The notes below the pieces were generated by a model. That model did no database searches, was not told the DNA's origin, and saw nothing but the letters and a program-made list of their open reading frames with translations. DNA of 64,000 nucleotides from PCRC01 sp017848435 (lineage in GTDB: Bacteria > Pseudomonadota > Gammaproteobacteria > Burkholderiales > Burkholderiaceae_C), in assembly GCA_965284315.1 (NCBI GenBank), contig OZ260072.1, positions 2,170,001 through 2,234,000 on the forward strand, read 5' to 3'. Positions 1 to 8,750 of the stretch are shown one piece after another. The translations under genes were made by a program, and so were the position numbers. The stretch's first letter is position 1; each line of letters begins with the position of its first letter.

Positions 1-541
1 CCGCCTGGGCCACGGCGGCCGGGTCCAGCGGCTGGCTCAGTTGTGTGCTGTACCACTGGCGCAGGGCCGGGTCGGCTTCCAGCCGGTTCAGTTCGGCCTC
101 GGCCAGCCCCTGTTCGCGTGCGTCCAGGTGGCCGTCGGCCTTGGCGGCAGCGATCATCGCCAGCAGCATCGCCCGGCTGTGGGACTCCACTTCGGGGGCG
201 GGCAGGCGGTCCACGGTGTGCGGCGGTACATGGCTGGCGACAGCGTTGGGTTGGGTGGTGGCCTGCGCTTGGTTTTTCTGCCAGTCGCTGTAGGCCTTGA
301 ACGCCACCGCACCCAGCGCCGCCACGCTGCCGTACTGCAACGCCTTGCCGCCAAAGCTGCGGCCCCGTTTGCTGCCCAGCAGCAAGCCCAAGGCACCGCC
401 GGTCACCGCGCCACCTGCGAACTTGCCCCAGCCCGCGCCACCTGGCTGTGCCGTACCGGCCGATGCGCTGCCTTTCAGCAGCGGGTCGAGCAGGGCGCCG
501 CCCGACTTCAGCAACTGGTCCAGCAGCGACTGTGCGCTCAC
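1..541 (-). CDS. DUF533 (YebE-like) inner-membrane protein, 3' end outside window
   Basis: About 180 codons are visible, reading from a GTG start at 541 down through the window edge with no stop, so the C-terminus is missing. The N-terminus is amphipathic (SAQSLLDQLLKSGGALLD), followed by a Gly/Ala-rich segment (residues about 28-50, GGAVTGGALGLLLGSKRG) and a TerB-like helical part (SRAMLLAMIAAAKADGHLD). This layout fits the DUF533/YebE family, a membrane-associated group with a TerB-like domain and no known reaction. The GTG start overlaps the stop of the upstream ygiW-like gene by 4 nt (GTGA), so the two are probably translationally coupled. Family call is from sequence pattern only. Confidence 0.7.
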   Translation of the reverse strand, partial: MSAQSLLDQLLKSGGALLDPLLKGSASAGTAQPGGAGWGKFAGGAVTGGALGLLLGSKRGRSFGGKALQYGSVAALGAVAFKAYSDWQKNQAQATTQPNAVASHVPPHTVDRLPAPEVESHSRAMLLAMIAAAKADGHLDAREQGLAEAELNRLEADPALRQWYSTQLSQPLDPAAVAQA

Positions 542-909
542 TGTTTCACCACCGTCAGGTGTTTCACGTCAATCTCAGGCGACTTCACAAAGCTGGTTTC
601 AACCTCACCGCGAATTTCCACAACGGTGCTGTCCGAAATGGTCTGGCCCCGAAAATCTTTCAGGTCAATCTCGACCCGGATTTCGCCGCTGCTGTCGGCG
701 AAGCGGTACTTGTCCTTGCTCAGCTTCTCCAGAATGCGCCCGCGCAACACCACCTCCTGGTCGTCCACCGGCGCTTTCAACACCTCGGCCACGGTGGCAG
801 GAGACTTGGTGCTGCTGGGGCCCACGTACTGGGCCTGGGCCAGGCTCAAAGCGGCGCCCAGCACCACGGCCAGGCCGATGGTGCGAATCGGGGAGCGGTG
901 AACAGTCAT
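538..909 (-). CDS. YgiW/YdeI-family periplasmic OB-fold protein (BOF domain)
   Basis: 123 residues. A signal peptide (residues 1-26, cleaved after AQA) is followed by a small OB-fold domain with the family pattern VAEVLKAPVDDQEVVLRGRI, then SKDKYRFADSSGEIRVEID and a closing VEIRGEVETSF. Family members such as YgiW and YdeI are secreted stress-response proteins that bind cationic ligands. Length is normal for the family. It is the first gene of a two-gene minus-strand unit with the DUF533 gene, which it overlaps by 4 nt. The start ATG at 909 is the only one giving a full signal peptide. Confidence 0.8.
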   Translation of the reverse strand: MTVHRSPIRTIGLAVVLGAALSLAQAQYVGPSSTKSPATVAEVLKAPVDDQEVVLRGRILEKLSKDKYRFADSSGEIRVEIDLKDFRGQTISDSTVVEIRGEVETSFVKSPEIDVKHLTVVKQ

Positions 910-1030
910 GCGGTTTCCTTTGCGTCAATGAAAGTGACCGGTCATGCTATGCCGCGCCGAAAGGCCGTGCCTGGGCGTGGTTTTTTACACAGGGCGCGGT
1001 GCCGGCGCGACTGTGGGAATGCCCAAAGAA

Positions 1031-1063
1031 AAAGCCGGAGGCTCGTGGAGAGCTTCCGGCTTT
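1031..1063 (-). terminator. Intrinsic terminator of tRNA-Leu
   Basis: A 13-bp stem (1031-1043 with 1051-1063, one G-T wobble) encloses a 7-nt loop. It lies 5 nt beyond the 3' end of the tRNA and is followed on the minus strand by a run of T. The A/T-rich flanks on both sides mean it could also stop plus-strand transcription. Confidence 0.85.
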
Positions 1064-1068
1064 GTTCG

Positions 1069-1153
1069 TGGTGCCCGGGGCCGGAATCGAACCGGCACGC
1101 CTTGCGGCGGGGGATTTTGAGTCCCCTGCGTCTACCAATTTCACCACCCGGGC
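1069..1153 (-). tRNA. tRNA-Leu (anticodon CAA)
   Basis: 85 nt including encoded CCA. The acceptor arm is GCCCGGG paired with CCCGGGC. The D arm contains GTGAAATTGGTAGACGC and the anticodon loop reads CT-CAA-AA. A long variable arm (CGCCGCAAGGCG), as expected of a class II tRNA, precedes the T arm GGTTCGATTCC. The CAA anticodon reads UUG. A strong terminator follows at once, so the gene is probably transcribed alone. Confidence 0.97.
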
Positions 1154-1194
1154 AGGTAAACAGTGCAGCCCGAAATTATGGCACAGTGCGGGCT

Positions 1195-2097
1195 ATGAAT
1201 TACCCGACGATTGAAGACGCGATTGGAAAAACGCCGCTGGTGGCCTTGCAGCGCATTGGCGCAGCCGACAACGCCACGCGTGGCAATGTGCTGCTGGGCA
1301 AGCTGGAAGGCAACAACCCGGCCGGCTCGGTGAAAGACCGGCCGGCTGTGTCGATGATCCGGCGTGCCGAGGAGCGCGGTGAAATCCGGCCTGGCGACAC
1401 GCTGATCGAGGCCACCTCGGGCAACACCGGGATTGCGCTGGCGATGGCCGCAGCCATCAAGGGGTACCGCATGGTGCTGGTGATGCCGGAGGACCTGAGC
1501 ATCGAGCGGGCGCAGACCATGAAAGCGTTTGGTGCCGAGCTGATCCTGACGCCCAAGAGCGGTGGCATGGAGTACGCCCGCGACCTGGCCGACAACATGG
1601 CGCGCGAGGGCAAGGGCCGGGTGCTGGACCAGTTTGCCAACCCCGACAACCCGCGTGTGCACTACGAGACCACTGGCCCGGAAATCTGGGAGCAGACCGG
1701 CGGGCGCATCACCCATTTTGTGAGCGCGATGGGCACCACCGGCACCATCACCGGGGTGTCGCGCTTCCTGAAAGAGAAAAACCCGGCCATCAAGGTCATT
1801 GGTGCGCAGCCGAGCGAGGGCTCGCGCATCCCCGGCATCCGCAAGTGGCCCGAGGCCTACATGCCCAAGATTTACGACGCGACGCACGTGGACGACACCG
1901 TGCTGGTGAGCCAGGACGCCGCCGAGGAAATGTGCCGCCGCATGGCGCGCGAAGAGGGCATTTTTGCCGGCATCTCGGCGGCGGGCGCCTGCTGGGTGGC
2001 GCTGGAGATCGCCAAACGCGAGACCAATGCGACGGTGGTGTTCGTGGTGTGCGACCGGGGCGACCGCTACCTGTCCACCGGCGTCTTTCCTGCCTGA
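1195..2097 (+). CDS. cysM: Cysteine synthase B (O-acetylserine sulfhydrylase), CysM
   Basis: 300 residues, the usual CysM length. It makes L-cysteine from O-acetylserine and sulfide or thiosulfate, with PLP. The PLP lysine is K47 in NNPAGSVKDRP, and the phosphate-binding loop is TSGNTGIALA. The CysM-type C-terminus (SAAGACWVALEIA, CDRGDRYLSTGVF) is present. The reading frame is open far upstream through the tRNA on the other strand, but only the ATG at 1195 fits the family N-terminus (MNYPTIEDAIGKTPLV). The stop lies at the edge of repeat copy a, which separates it from the NUDIX gene. Confidence 0.93.
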   Translation: MNYPTIEDAIGKTPLVALQRIGAADNATRGNVLLGKLEGNNPAGSVKDRPAVSMIRRAEERGEIRPGDTLIEATSGNTGIALAMAAAIKGYRMVLVMPEDLSIERAQTMKAFGAELILTPKSGGMEYARDLADNMAREGKGRVLDQFANPDNPRVHYETTGPEIWEQTGGRITHFVSAMGTTGTITGVSRFLKEKNPAIKVIGAQPSEGSRIPGIRKWPEAYMPKIYDATHVDDTVLVSQDAAEEMCRRMAREEGIFAGISAAGACWVALEIAKRETNATVVFVVCDRGDRYLSTGVFPA

Positions 2098-2160
2098 TTT
2101 TTAACCGAATCAGCCCTCAGCCTTAGTGAAATATAGCAATTAAGCTACATCTTCCATAGC
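2095..2160 (-). repeat. 42-nt-core dispersed repeat, copy a
   Basis: Read on the minus strand, the 42-nt core is 2119-2160: GCTAT at 1-5, GTAGC at 13-17 and ACTAAGGCT at 34-42. It is followed by a less conserved arm ending in AAAAAT-like sequence. It fills almost all of the space between cysM and the NUDIX gene and ends 3 nt before the NUDIX start codon. Confidence 0.85.
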
Positions 2161-2163
2161 ACC

Positions 2164-2694
2164 ATGCCCCACGAATTCAGGTTTTGCCCCAATTGCGCCA
2201 CGCCGCTGGAGTGGCTGGCGCAGCTGGAAGACGGCGGTGCCAAGGAGCGCCTGCGCTGTGTGGCGTGTGGCTACACCCACTGGAACAACCCGACGCCGGT
2301 GCTGGCGGCGGTGGTGGAGTACGGTGGCCAAATTTTGTTGGCCCGCAACGCGGCCTGGAGCGGCCGGGTGTTTGCGCTGATCACCGGCTTCATGGAGGCG
2401 GGCGAGACGGCGCAGGAGGGCATTGCCCGCGAGGTGAAGGAAGAAACCAACCTCGACGTCACGGCGCTGAACCTGATTGGTGTGTACGACTTCCAGCGCA
2501 TGAACCAGGTCATCATCGCCTTCCATGTGGTGGCCGAGGGCGAGGTGGTGTTGTCGCCCGAGCTGGTGGAGTACAAGCTGTACGCGCCCGAAGCGGTGAA
2601 GTGCTGGCCTGCGGGCACCGGTTATGCGCTGGCCGACTGGCTGCGTTCACGTGGGCACGAGCCGCAGTTCATTGAATTCAACAAGCGCGAATAA
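2164..2694 (+). CDS. NUDIX hydrolase with N-terminal zinc ribbon (NADH pyrophosphatase-like)
   Basis: 176 residues. A four-cysteine zinc ribbon (C8, C11, C32, C35; CPNC and CVAC) precedes a NUDIX domain. The NUDIX box runs GFMEAGETAQEGIAREVKEE with the catalytic REVKEE core; the last conserved glycine is replaced by asparagine (EETN). The ribbon-plus-NUDIX layout resembles NudC-type NADH/NAD-cap hydrolases, but the protein is shorter than NudC (about 260) and lacks its N-terminal domain. The substrate is therefore uncertain. The start codon follows repeat copy a directly. Confidence 0.8.
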   Translation: MPHEFRFCPNCATPLEWLAQLEDGGAKERLRCVACGYTHWNNPTPVLAAVVEYGGQILLARNAAWSGRVFALITGFMEAGETAQEGIAREVKEETNLDVTALNLIGVYDFQRMNQVIIAFHVVAEGEVVLSPELVEYKLYAPEAVKCWPAGTGYALADWLRSRGHEPQFIEFNKRE

Positions 2695-2731
2695 AATCTG
2701 TTCTCACGCCACGCACCAGAGACAAGCCGCC

Positions 2732-2959
2732 ATGCACATCGACAAAGAAATCGACACCCGGGGCCTGAACTGCCCGTTGCCCATCCTGAAAGCCAAGAAG
2801 GCGCTGACCGACATGGCCAGCGGCCAGCTGCTGAAGGTGGTGTCAACCGATGCGGGCTCGGTCCGCGACTTCATGGCGTTTGCCAAGCAGACCGGCAACG
2901 AGCTGGTGGAGCAGCAGACCGTGGGCAGCGACTTCATCCACTTCCTGCGCCGCCGCTGA
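2732..2959 (+). CDS. tusA: TusA/SirA-family sulfurtransferase
   Basis: 75 residues with the signature RGLNCPLPILKAKKAL. C14 in the CPxP motif is the persulfide-carrying cysteine. Family members relay sulfur for tRNA 2-thiolation and other sulfur-transfer routes. Length and the alpha/beta two-layer pattern are normal. It is 37 nt downstream of the NUDIX gene and ends immediately at the stop codon of galU on the other strand, with no intervening sequence. The family includes paralogues with other sulfur-trafficking roles, so tusA is the most likely but not the only name. Confidence 0.82.
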   Translation: MHIDKEIDTRGLNCPLPILKAKKALTDMASGQLLKVVSTDAGSVRDFMAFAKQTGNELVEQQTVGSDFIHFLRRR

Positions 2960-3847
<888 letters not shown>

Positions 3848-3871
3848 GGTGGTGCGGTGGGGTGAAAGGGG

Positions 3872-6826
3872 TCAGGCCAGGCGGGCGAGCTGGTCACGCA
3901 GCTTGGCCAGGGTGGCGGTGAAGTCGGCCACGCGCTGGCGCTCCTGCGCAATCACGGCCGGTGGGGCTTTGGCGACGAAAGCCTCGTTGCCGAGTTTGCT
4001 GTAGGCCTTGGTGATTTCGCCTTCCAGGCGGGTGGCTTCCTTGCCGAGGCGGGCTTTCTCGGCCGCCACGTCAATTTCCATGAACAGGCACAGGCGCGCG
4101 GCGCCCACCACCGCCACCGGCGCGGCCTGCGCGGCAGCAGCCCAGGCGGCTTCGTCGTCGAACACCTTGACCTCGTTCAGCTTGGCGAGAGACTGCAACA
4201 CGGGGGCGACCTGGCGCATGAAGGCTTCGTCACCGACGACATAAAGCGGCAAGCGGGTGGCGGGGGAGACGTTCATCTCGCCGCGCAAATTGCGGCAGGC
4301 GTCCACCAGCGACTTGAGCTTGGCCACATGCGCTTCGGCGGCTTCGTCAATCCGCTCGGGCTGGCTCACCGGGTAGGCGGCAATGCTGACCGATTCGCCG
4401 GCGCGGTCGGCCACTTTGGACACGATCTGCCAGAGTTCTTCGGTGATGAAGGGGATGATGGGGTGGGCCAGCCGCAACATGGTTTCCAGCGTGCGGATCA
4501 GGGTGCGGCGGGTGGCGCGTTGCACGGCGGCGTCGCCGGTCTGGATCTGCACCTTGGCAATTTCCAGGTACCAGTCGCAGAACTCGTCCCACACGAAGCG
4601 GTAGATGGCGTTGGCCACGTTGTCGAGCCGGTACTCAGCAAAGCCCTTGGCGACTTCGGCTTCGGTGCGCTGCAGGGCGGAGACGATCCAGCGGTCGGCG
4701 GGGCCGAAGTCGAGGTAACCGCCGGGCACACATTCTTCGGCACCGTGGGGTTTGAAGCCGCAGTCCTGGCCTTCGCAGTTCATCAGCACGAAGCGGGTGG
4801 CGTTCCACAGCTTGTTGCAGAAGTTGCGGTAGCCCTCGCAGCGTTTGCTGTCGAAGTTGATGCTGCGGCCCAACGAGGCCAGCGAGGCGAAGGTGAAGCG
4901 CAGCGCGTCGGCGCCGTAGGCGGGAATGCCGTCGGGAAATTCTTTCTCGGTCTCTTTGCGCACCTTGGGGGCGGTCTCGGGTTTGCGCAGGCCGGTGGTG
5001 CGTTTGTCGAGCAGCGGCGCCAGCGTAATGCCGTCGATCAAATCCACCGGGTCGAGCACGTTGCCTTCGGACTTGCTCATCTTCTTGCCCTGCGCGTCGC
5101 GCACCAGGCCGTGGATGTAGACGTGTTTGAAGGGCACGCGGCCGGTGAAGTGCGTGGTCATCATGATCATCCGGGCGACCCAGAAGAAGATGATGTCGTA
5201 GCCGGTGACCAGCACGGTGCTGGGGAGGTAGAGGTCGTAGTCGGTCAGGCCGTTTTCGTTGGGGCCGCTTCGGGGCAGGGCTTGACCGACCCCGCTCATA
5301 CTCGCTGCGCTCGCCAAATCGCGGGGTTCGGCCAAGCCCTTCCCCTGCGCTGCGGCGGCTTCGGGCCAGCCCATGGTGCTGAACGGCACCAACGCTGAGG
5401 AGTACCAAGTGTCCAGCACGTCTTCGTCGCGGGTCAGGGTCTTGCCCGGCGCTTTGGCTTGGGCCTCGGCTTCGTTGCGGGCGACGATGACGTTGCCGTC
5501 CTGGTCGTACCAGGCCGGAATCTGGTGGCCCCACCAGAGCTGGCGGGAGATGCACCAGTCCTGGATGTTGTTCATCCACTGGTTGTAGGTGTTGACCCAG
5601 TTCTCGGGCACGAACTTCACGTCGCCGCTGGCCACGGCATCAATGGCCTTTTGCGCGATGCTTTTGCCGGTTTCGTCCGCCTTGCTCATGGCCACAAACC
5701 ACTGGTCGGTCAGCATGGGCTCGACGATCTGGCCGGTGCGGGTGCAGCGCGGCACCATCAGCTTGTGTTTCTTCACTTCGACCAGCGCGCCCAGCGCGTC
5801 CAGGTCGGCGACGATCTTTTTGCGGGCCACGAAACGGTCCAGGCCCTGGTAGGCGGCGGGGGCTTGCGTGTTGATCTTGGCGTCCAGTGTCAGCACGCCA
5901 ATCATCGGCAGGCTGTGGCGCTGGCCCACGGCGTAGTCGTTCGGGTCGTGGGCGGGCGTGACCTTCACCACGCCGGTGCCGAAGGCCTTGTCGACGTAGT
6001 CGTCGGCAATCACCGGGATGTCGCGGTCGCACAAGGGCAGCTTGACCAGTTGGCCGATCAGGTGCGCGTAGCGCTCGTCTTCGGGGTGCACCATCACCGC
6101 CACGTCGCCCAGCATGGTCTCGGGCCGCGTCGTCGCAACCGTGAGTGAGCCCGAACCATCGGCCAGGGGATAGGCGATGTGCCACAGGCTGCCGTCTTCC
6201 TCTTCGCTTTCCACTTCGAGGTCAGACACCGCGCTCATCAGCACCGGGTCCCAGTTCACCAGGCGCTTGCCGCGGTAGATCAGGCCTTGTTCGTACAGGC
6301 GCACAAAGGTGTCGGTCACCACGGTGGAGAGTTTCTCGTCCATCGTGAAGTACTCGCGGCTCCAGTCCACGCTGTCGCCCATGCGGCGCATCTGGGTGGT
6401 GATGGTGTTGCCGCTTTGCTCTTTCCACTCCCAGACCTTGGCGACGAAGTTCTTGCGGCCCAGGTCGTGGCGGCTGAGTTGTTGCTCCTGCAGCTGGCGC
6501 TCCACCACGATTTGCGTGGCAATGCCGGCGTGGTCGGTGCCGGGCACCCAGGCGGTGTTGAAGCCCATCATCCGGTGGTAGCGGGTCAGGCTGTCCATGA
6601 TGGTCTGGTTGAAGGCGTGGCCCATGTGCAGGGTGCCGGTCACGTTGGGCGGTGGCAGCTGGATGGCAAAGGCCGGGGCGCCGGCCTTGGGTGCCTGCGT
6701 GCCGCGGAAGCCGGCCACGCCATAACCGCGCTGTTCCCATTCGGGGCCCCATTGCGCCTCGATGGCCACGGGTTCAAAGGATTTGGAGAGGGATTGCAGG
6801 CCCGGCTGGGGCGCGGTGTCGTTCAT
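3872..6826 (-). CDS. valS: Valyl-tRNA synthetase ValS with a 39-residue in-frame insertion
   Basis: 984 residues. The class I signature HMGH is at residues 67-70 and KMSKS near residue 580. Editing, anticodon-binding and C-terminal coiled-coil (EITKAYSKLGNEAFVAKAP) regions are all present. The ATG at 6826 begins the family N-terminus; upstream in-frame codons are not ValS-like. The oddity is residues 490-528, between the conserved blocks FSTMGWPE and DYDLYLPSTVLVTGYD. Most ValS proteins have only a few residues there. The extra sequence is Ala/Gly/Pro-rich and is encoded by an imperfect palindrome (5243-5359). The frame is intact and the catalytic motifs are unaffected. Confidence 0.95.
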   Translation of the reverse strand: MNDTAPQPGLQSLSKSFEPVAIEAQWGPEWEQRGYGVAGFRGTQAPKAGAPAFAIQLPPPNVTGTLHMGHAFNQTIMDSLTRYHRMMGFNTAWVPGTDHAGIATQIVVERQLQEQQLSRHDLGRKNFVAKVWEWKEQSGNTITTQMRRMGDSVDWSREYFTMDEKLSTVVTDTFVRLYEQGLIYRGKRLVNWDPVLMSAVSDLEVESEEEDGSLWHIAYPLADGSGSLTVATTRPETMLGDVAVMVHPEDERYAHLIGQLVKLPLCDRDIPVIADDYVDKAFGTGVVKVTPAHDPNDYAVGQRHSLPMIGVLTLDAKINTQAPAAYQGLDRFVARKKIVADLDALGALVEVKKHKLMVPRCTRTGQIVEPMLTDQWFVAMSKADETGKSIAQKAIDAVASGDVKFVPENWVNTYNQWMNNIQDWCISRQLWWGHQIPAWYDQDGNVIVARNEAEAQAKAPGKTLTRDEDVLDTWYSSALVPFSTMGWPEAAAAQGKGLAEPRDLASAASMSGVGQALPRSGPNENGLTDYDLYLPSTVLVTGYDIIFFWVARMIMMTTHFTGRVPFKHVYIHGLVRDAQGKKMSKSEGNVLDPVDLIDGITLAPLLDKRTTGLRKPETAPKVRKETEKEFPDGIPAYGADALRFTFASLASLGRSINFDSKRCEGYRNFCNKLWNATRFVLMNCEGQDCGFKPHGAEECVPGGYLDFGPADRWIVSALQRTEAEVAKGFAEYRLDNVANAIYRFVWDEFCDWYLEIAKVQIQTGDAAVQRATRRTLIRTLETMLRLAHPIIPFITEELWQIVSKVADRAGESVSIAAYPVSQPERIDEAAEAHVAKLKSLVDACRNLRGEMNVSPATRLPLYVVGDEAFMRQVAPVLQSLAKLNEVKVFDDEAAWAAAAQAAPVAVVGAARLCLFMEIDVAAEKARLGKEATRLEGEITKAYSKLGNEAFVAKAPPAVIAQERQRVADFTATLAKLRDQLARLA
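5243..5359. repeat. Palindromic element inserted in frame in valS
   Basis: 117 nt (39 codons). The two halves are imperfect inverted copies: GGGGCAGGGCTTG near 5273-5285 faces CAAGCCCTTCCCCTGC near 5333-5348, and inside these CGACCCCGC faces GCGGGGTTCGG. The central loop holds an alternating GCTGCGCTCGC-type stretch. It starts and ends on codon boundaries of valS and contains no stop in that frame. Confidence 0.7.
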
Positions 6827-6978
6827 GGTGACCCAAAGGAAATGAGGTACGGCATCCTGAAAGAATGCGGTTTGTCGTTGTGCACAGATGTGAAACGATT
6901 TTACCGGCCCCCCATGGCCGAATCGGGATAATCGGGTGACCTCTGTGTTGCCTTCATTTTTCGGGACGTCACCGCGCC

Positions 6979-7776
6979 ATGCTGTTCCTGCTTTCTCCCG
7001 CCAAATCGCTGGACTACACCCCGCCCAATGGGGACCTGCCACACACCAAACCGCAGTTTGTGGCGCAGTCGGCCGAGCTGATTGGCTTGCTCAAGCCCAA
7101 AACACCGCCGCAGATTGCCGAACTGATGGGCCTGAGCGACGCGCTGGCCACACTCAACGTGGCGCGGTACCAGGCCTGGTCGCCGCGTTTTACCGCGCAC
7201 AACGCCAAGCAGGCGGTGCTGGCTTTCAACGGCGATGTGTACGACGGGCTGGACGCCAAATCACTGAAGCCGCAGGACCTGGACTGGGCGCAGCAGCACC
7301 TGTGCATCCTCAGCGGCCTGTACGGCGTGCTGCGGCCACTGGACCGCATGCAACCCTACCGGCTGGAGATGGGCACGGCGCTGGCCAACCCCAAGGGCCG
7401 GGATTTGTACAAATTCTGGGGCCCGCAGATTGCCGAGCACCTGAACCAGCGGCTGCGGGCCGACCTCACGCCGGTGGTGGTGAACCTCGCCTCGCAGGAG
7501 TATTTCAAGGCGGTGGACCGCCAGGCCTTGCGCGCCCGCGTGATCGAGTGCGTGTTTGAGGAATGGCGGCCCGATGCGAAGAACGCCGCCACCGGTGGGA
7601 CGTACAAGGTGATCAGCTTTTTTGCCAAGCGCGCACGCGGGCTGATGGCGCGGCATGCCATCACACAGCGCATGGTCACACCGAAAAAACTCGAAACCTT
7701 CAAGCTCGACGGCTATGCCTTCGACGCGTCGGTGTCGGTGGTGGACCGGCTGGTGTTTCGCCGCAAGGCAGGGTGA
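6979..7776 (+). CDS. yaaA: YaaA family (UPF0246) peroxide-stress protein
   Basis: 265 residues starting MLFLLSPAKSLDY, the diagnostic N-terminus of the family. Other conserved blocks are AFNGDVYDGL, LSGLYGVLRPLDRMQPYRLEMG, NLASQEYFKAV and a basic C-terminal FFAKRARGLMARH. E. coli YaaA lowers free iron during hydrogen peroxide stress and binds DNA. Full length. The gene diverges from valS across 152 bp and ends 5 nt before the oxygenase gene. Confidence 0.92.
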   Translation: MLFLLSPAKSLDYTPPNGDLPHTKPQFVAQSAELIGLLKPKTPPQIAELMGLSDALATLNVARYQAWSPRFTAHNAKQAVLAFNGDVYDGLDAKSLKPQDLDWAQQHLCILSGLYGVLRPLDRMQPYRLEMGTALANPKGRDLYKFWGPQIAEHLNQRLRADLTPVVVNLASQEYFKAVDRQALRARVIECVFEEWRPDAKNAATGGTYKVISFFAKRARGLMARHAITQRMVTPKKLETFKLDGYAFDASVSVVDRLVFRRKAG

Positions 7777-7781
7777 CCGCG

Positions 7782-8645
7782 ATGGGCAACAGCACTTCCA
7801 GCCAGAGCGTGACCCCGGCGCTGCGCGAATGGGTCGTGGCGCAGGCCACCGCCGGCATGGGCGTTCAGAAAATCCTGCAGGCCATGCTGGAGGCCGGCTG
7901 GCAGCAGGCGGTGGCCGTGCAGGCCATCGAAGACACGCTGCGCGTGCACCTGAGCCAGCAGGCGATAGAAGCCCGGCTGCCGCCCGCCGTGCCGGTGCCG
8001 CGCGTGCCGCTGGACGGTTCGCCGCTCTACCTCGACCTGGGCGACCGCCGGGTGCACATCATCAGCCACATGCAAAAGCCCCCCATCGTGGTGATTGGCG
8101 GCTTCCTGAGCGACGAAGAGTGCGCGCTGATGGTGGAAGCCGCCCGGCCCAAGATGGCCCGTTCCCGCACGGTGGACACGCAGACCGGCGGCGAAGAACT
8201 GAACGACGCGCGCACCAGCAGCGGCATGTTCTTTTCACGCGGCCAGAACGAGATCGTCCAGCGCATCGAGGCGCGCATTGCGCGCTTGCTGAACTGGCCG
8301 GTGGAGAACGGCGAGGGCATCCAGGTGCTGCACTACCACCCCGGCGCGGAGTACCGGCCACACTACGACTACTTCAACCCGGCCGAGCCGGGCACGCCCA
8401 GCATCCTGAAGCGCGGCGGCCAGCGCGTCGGCACCTTTTTGATGTACCTGAACGAGCCCGACAAAGGCGGCGGCACCACCTTCCCCGACGTGCGGCTGGA
8501 AGTGGCGCCCAAGCGCGGCAACGCGGTGTTCTTCAGCTACGACCGGCCCGACCCGTCCACCCAGAGTCTGCACGGCGGCGCGCCGGTGATCGCCGGTGAA
8601 AAGTGGATCGCCACCAAATGGCTGCGCGAGCGGGAATTCACCTGA
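7782..8645 (+). CDS. Prolyl 4-hydroxylase-like 2-oxoglutarate/Fe(II) dioxygenase
   Basis: 287 residues. The C-terminal half is a P4Hc double-stranded beta-helix domain. The iron ligands are H194 and D196 (HYD in YRPHYDY) and H264 (SLHGG), and the 2-oxoglutarate lysine is K274 (GEKW). The first 70 residues form a separate helical segment with short repeats (QKILQAMLEAGW) that may bind a partner. Bacterial homologues hydroxylate prolines in small proteins or elongation factor Tu; the target here is unknown. Its start is 5 nt after yaaA, so the two are likely cotranscribed. Confidence 0.85.
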   Translation: MGNSTSSQSVTPALREWVVAQATAGMGVQKILQAMLEAGWQQAVAVQAIEDTLRVHLSQQAIEARLPPAVPVPRVPLDGSPLYLDLGDRRVHIISHMQKPPIVVIGGFLSDEECALMVEAARPKMARSRTVDTQTGGEELNDARTSSGMFFSRGQNEIVQRIEARIARLLNWPVENGEGIQVLHYHPGAEYRPHYDYFNPAEPGTPSILKRGGQRVGTFLMYLNEPDKGGGTTFPDVRLEVAPKRGNAVFFSYDRPDPSTQSLHGGAPVIAGEKWIATKWLREREFT

Positions 8646-8682
8646 ATTGGGCCTCTTGGGCGGCCCTGCAACCGCTTCCGGG

Positions 8683-8750
8683 CCATTTTTGAAGCCAAAT
8701 CGGCCCTGAGCCTTAGTACTTCCTGAAGGTGTAGCTATGAAAATAAGAGC
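8683..8750 (-). repeat. 42-nt-core dispersed repeat, copy b
   Basis: Read on the minus strand, the core is 8750-8709. It has GCTCT at 1-5, TAGC at 14-17 and a perfect ACTAAGGCT at 34-42; the arm extends to about 8683. The outer 14 nt of the core are the start codon and first codons (MKIRA) of the downstream alpha/beta hydrolase, so the repeat supplies that gene's translation-initiation region. Confidence 0.8.

Noticed and set aside
448..1194. Apparent N-terminal extension of cysM across the tRNA-Leu gene
   Set aside because: The frame happens to be open, but it crosses a tRNA and terminator on the other strand, and CysM homologues start at the ATG at 1195.
3873..3895. Possible frameshift or truncation in valS because of its unusual length
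   Set aside because: All ValS motifs lie in one frame to the normal C-terminus; the extra length is explained by the in-frame insertion at 5243-5359.
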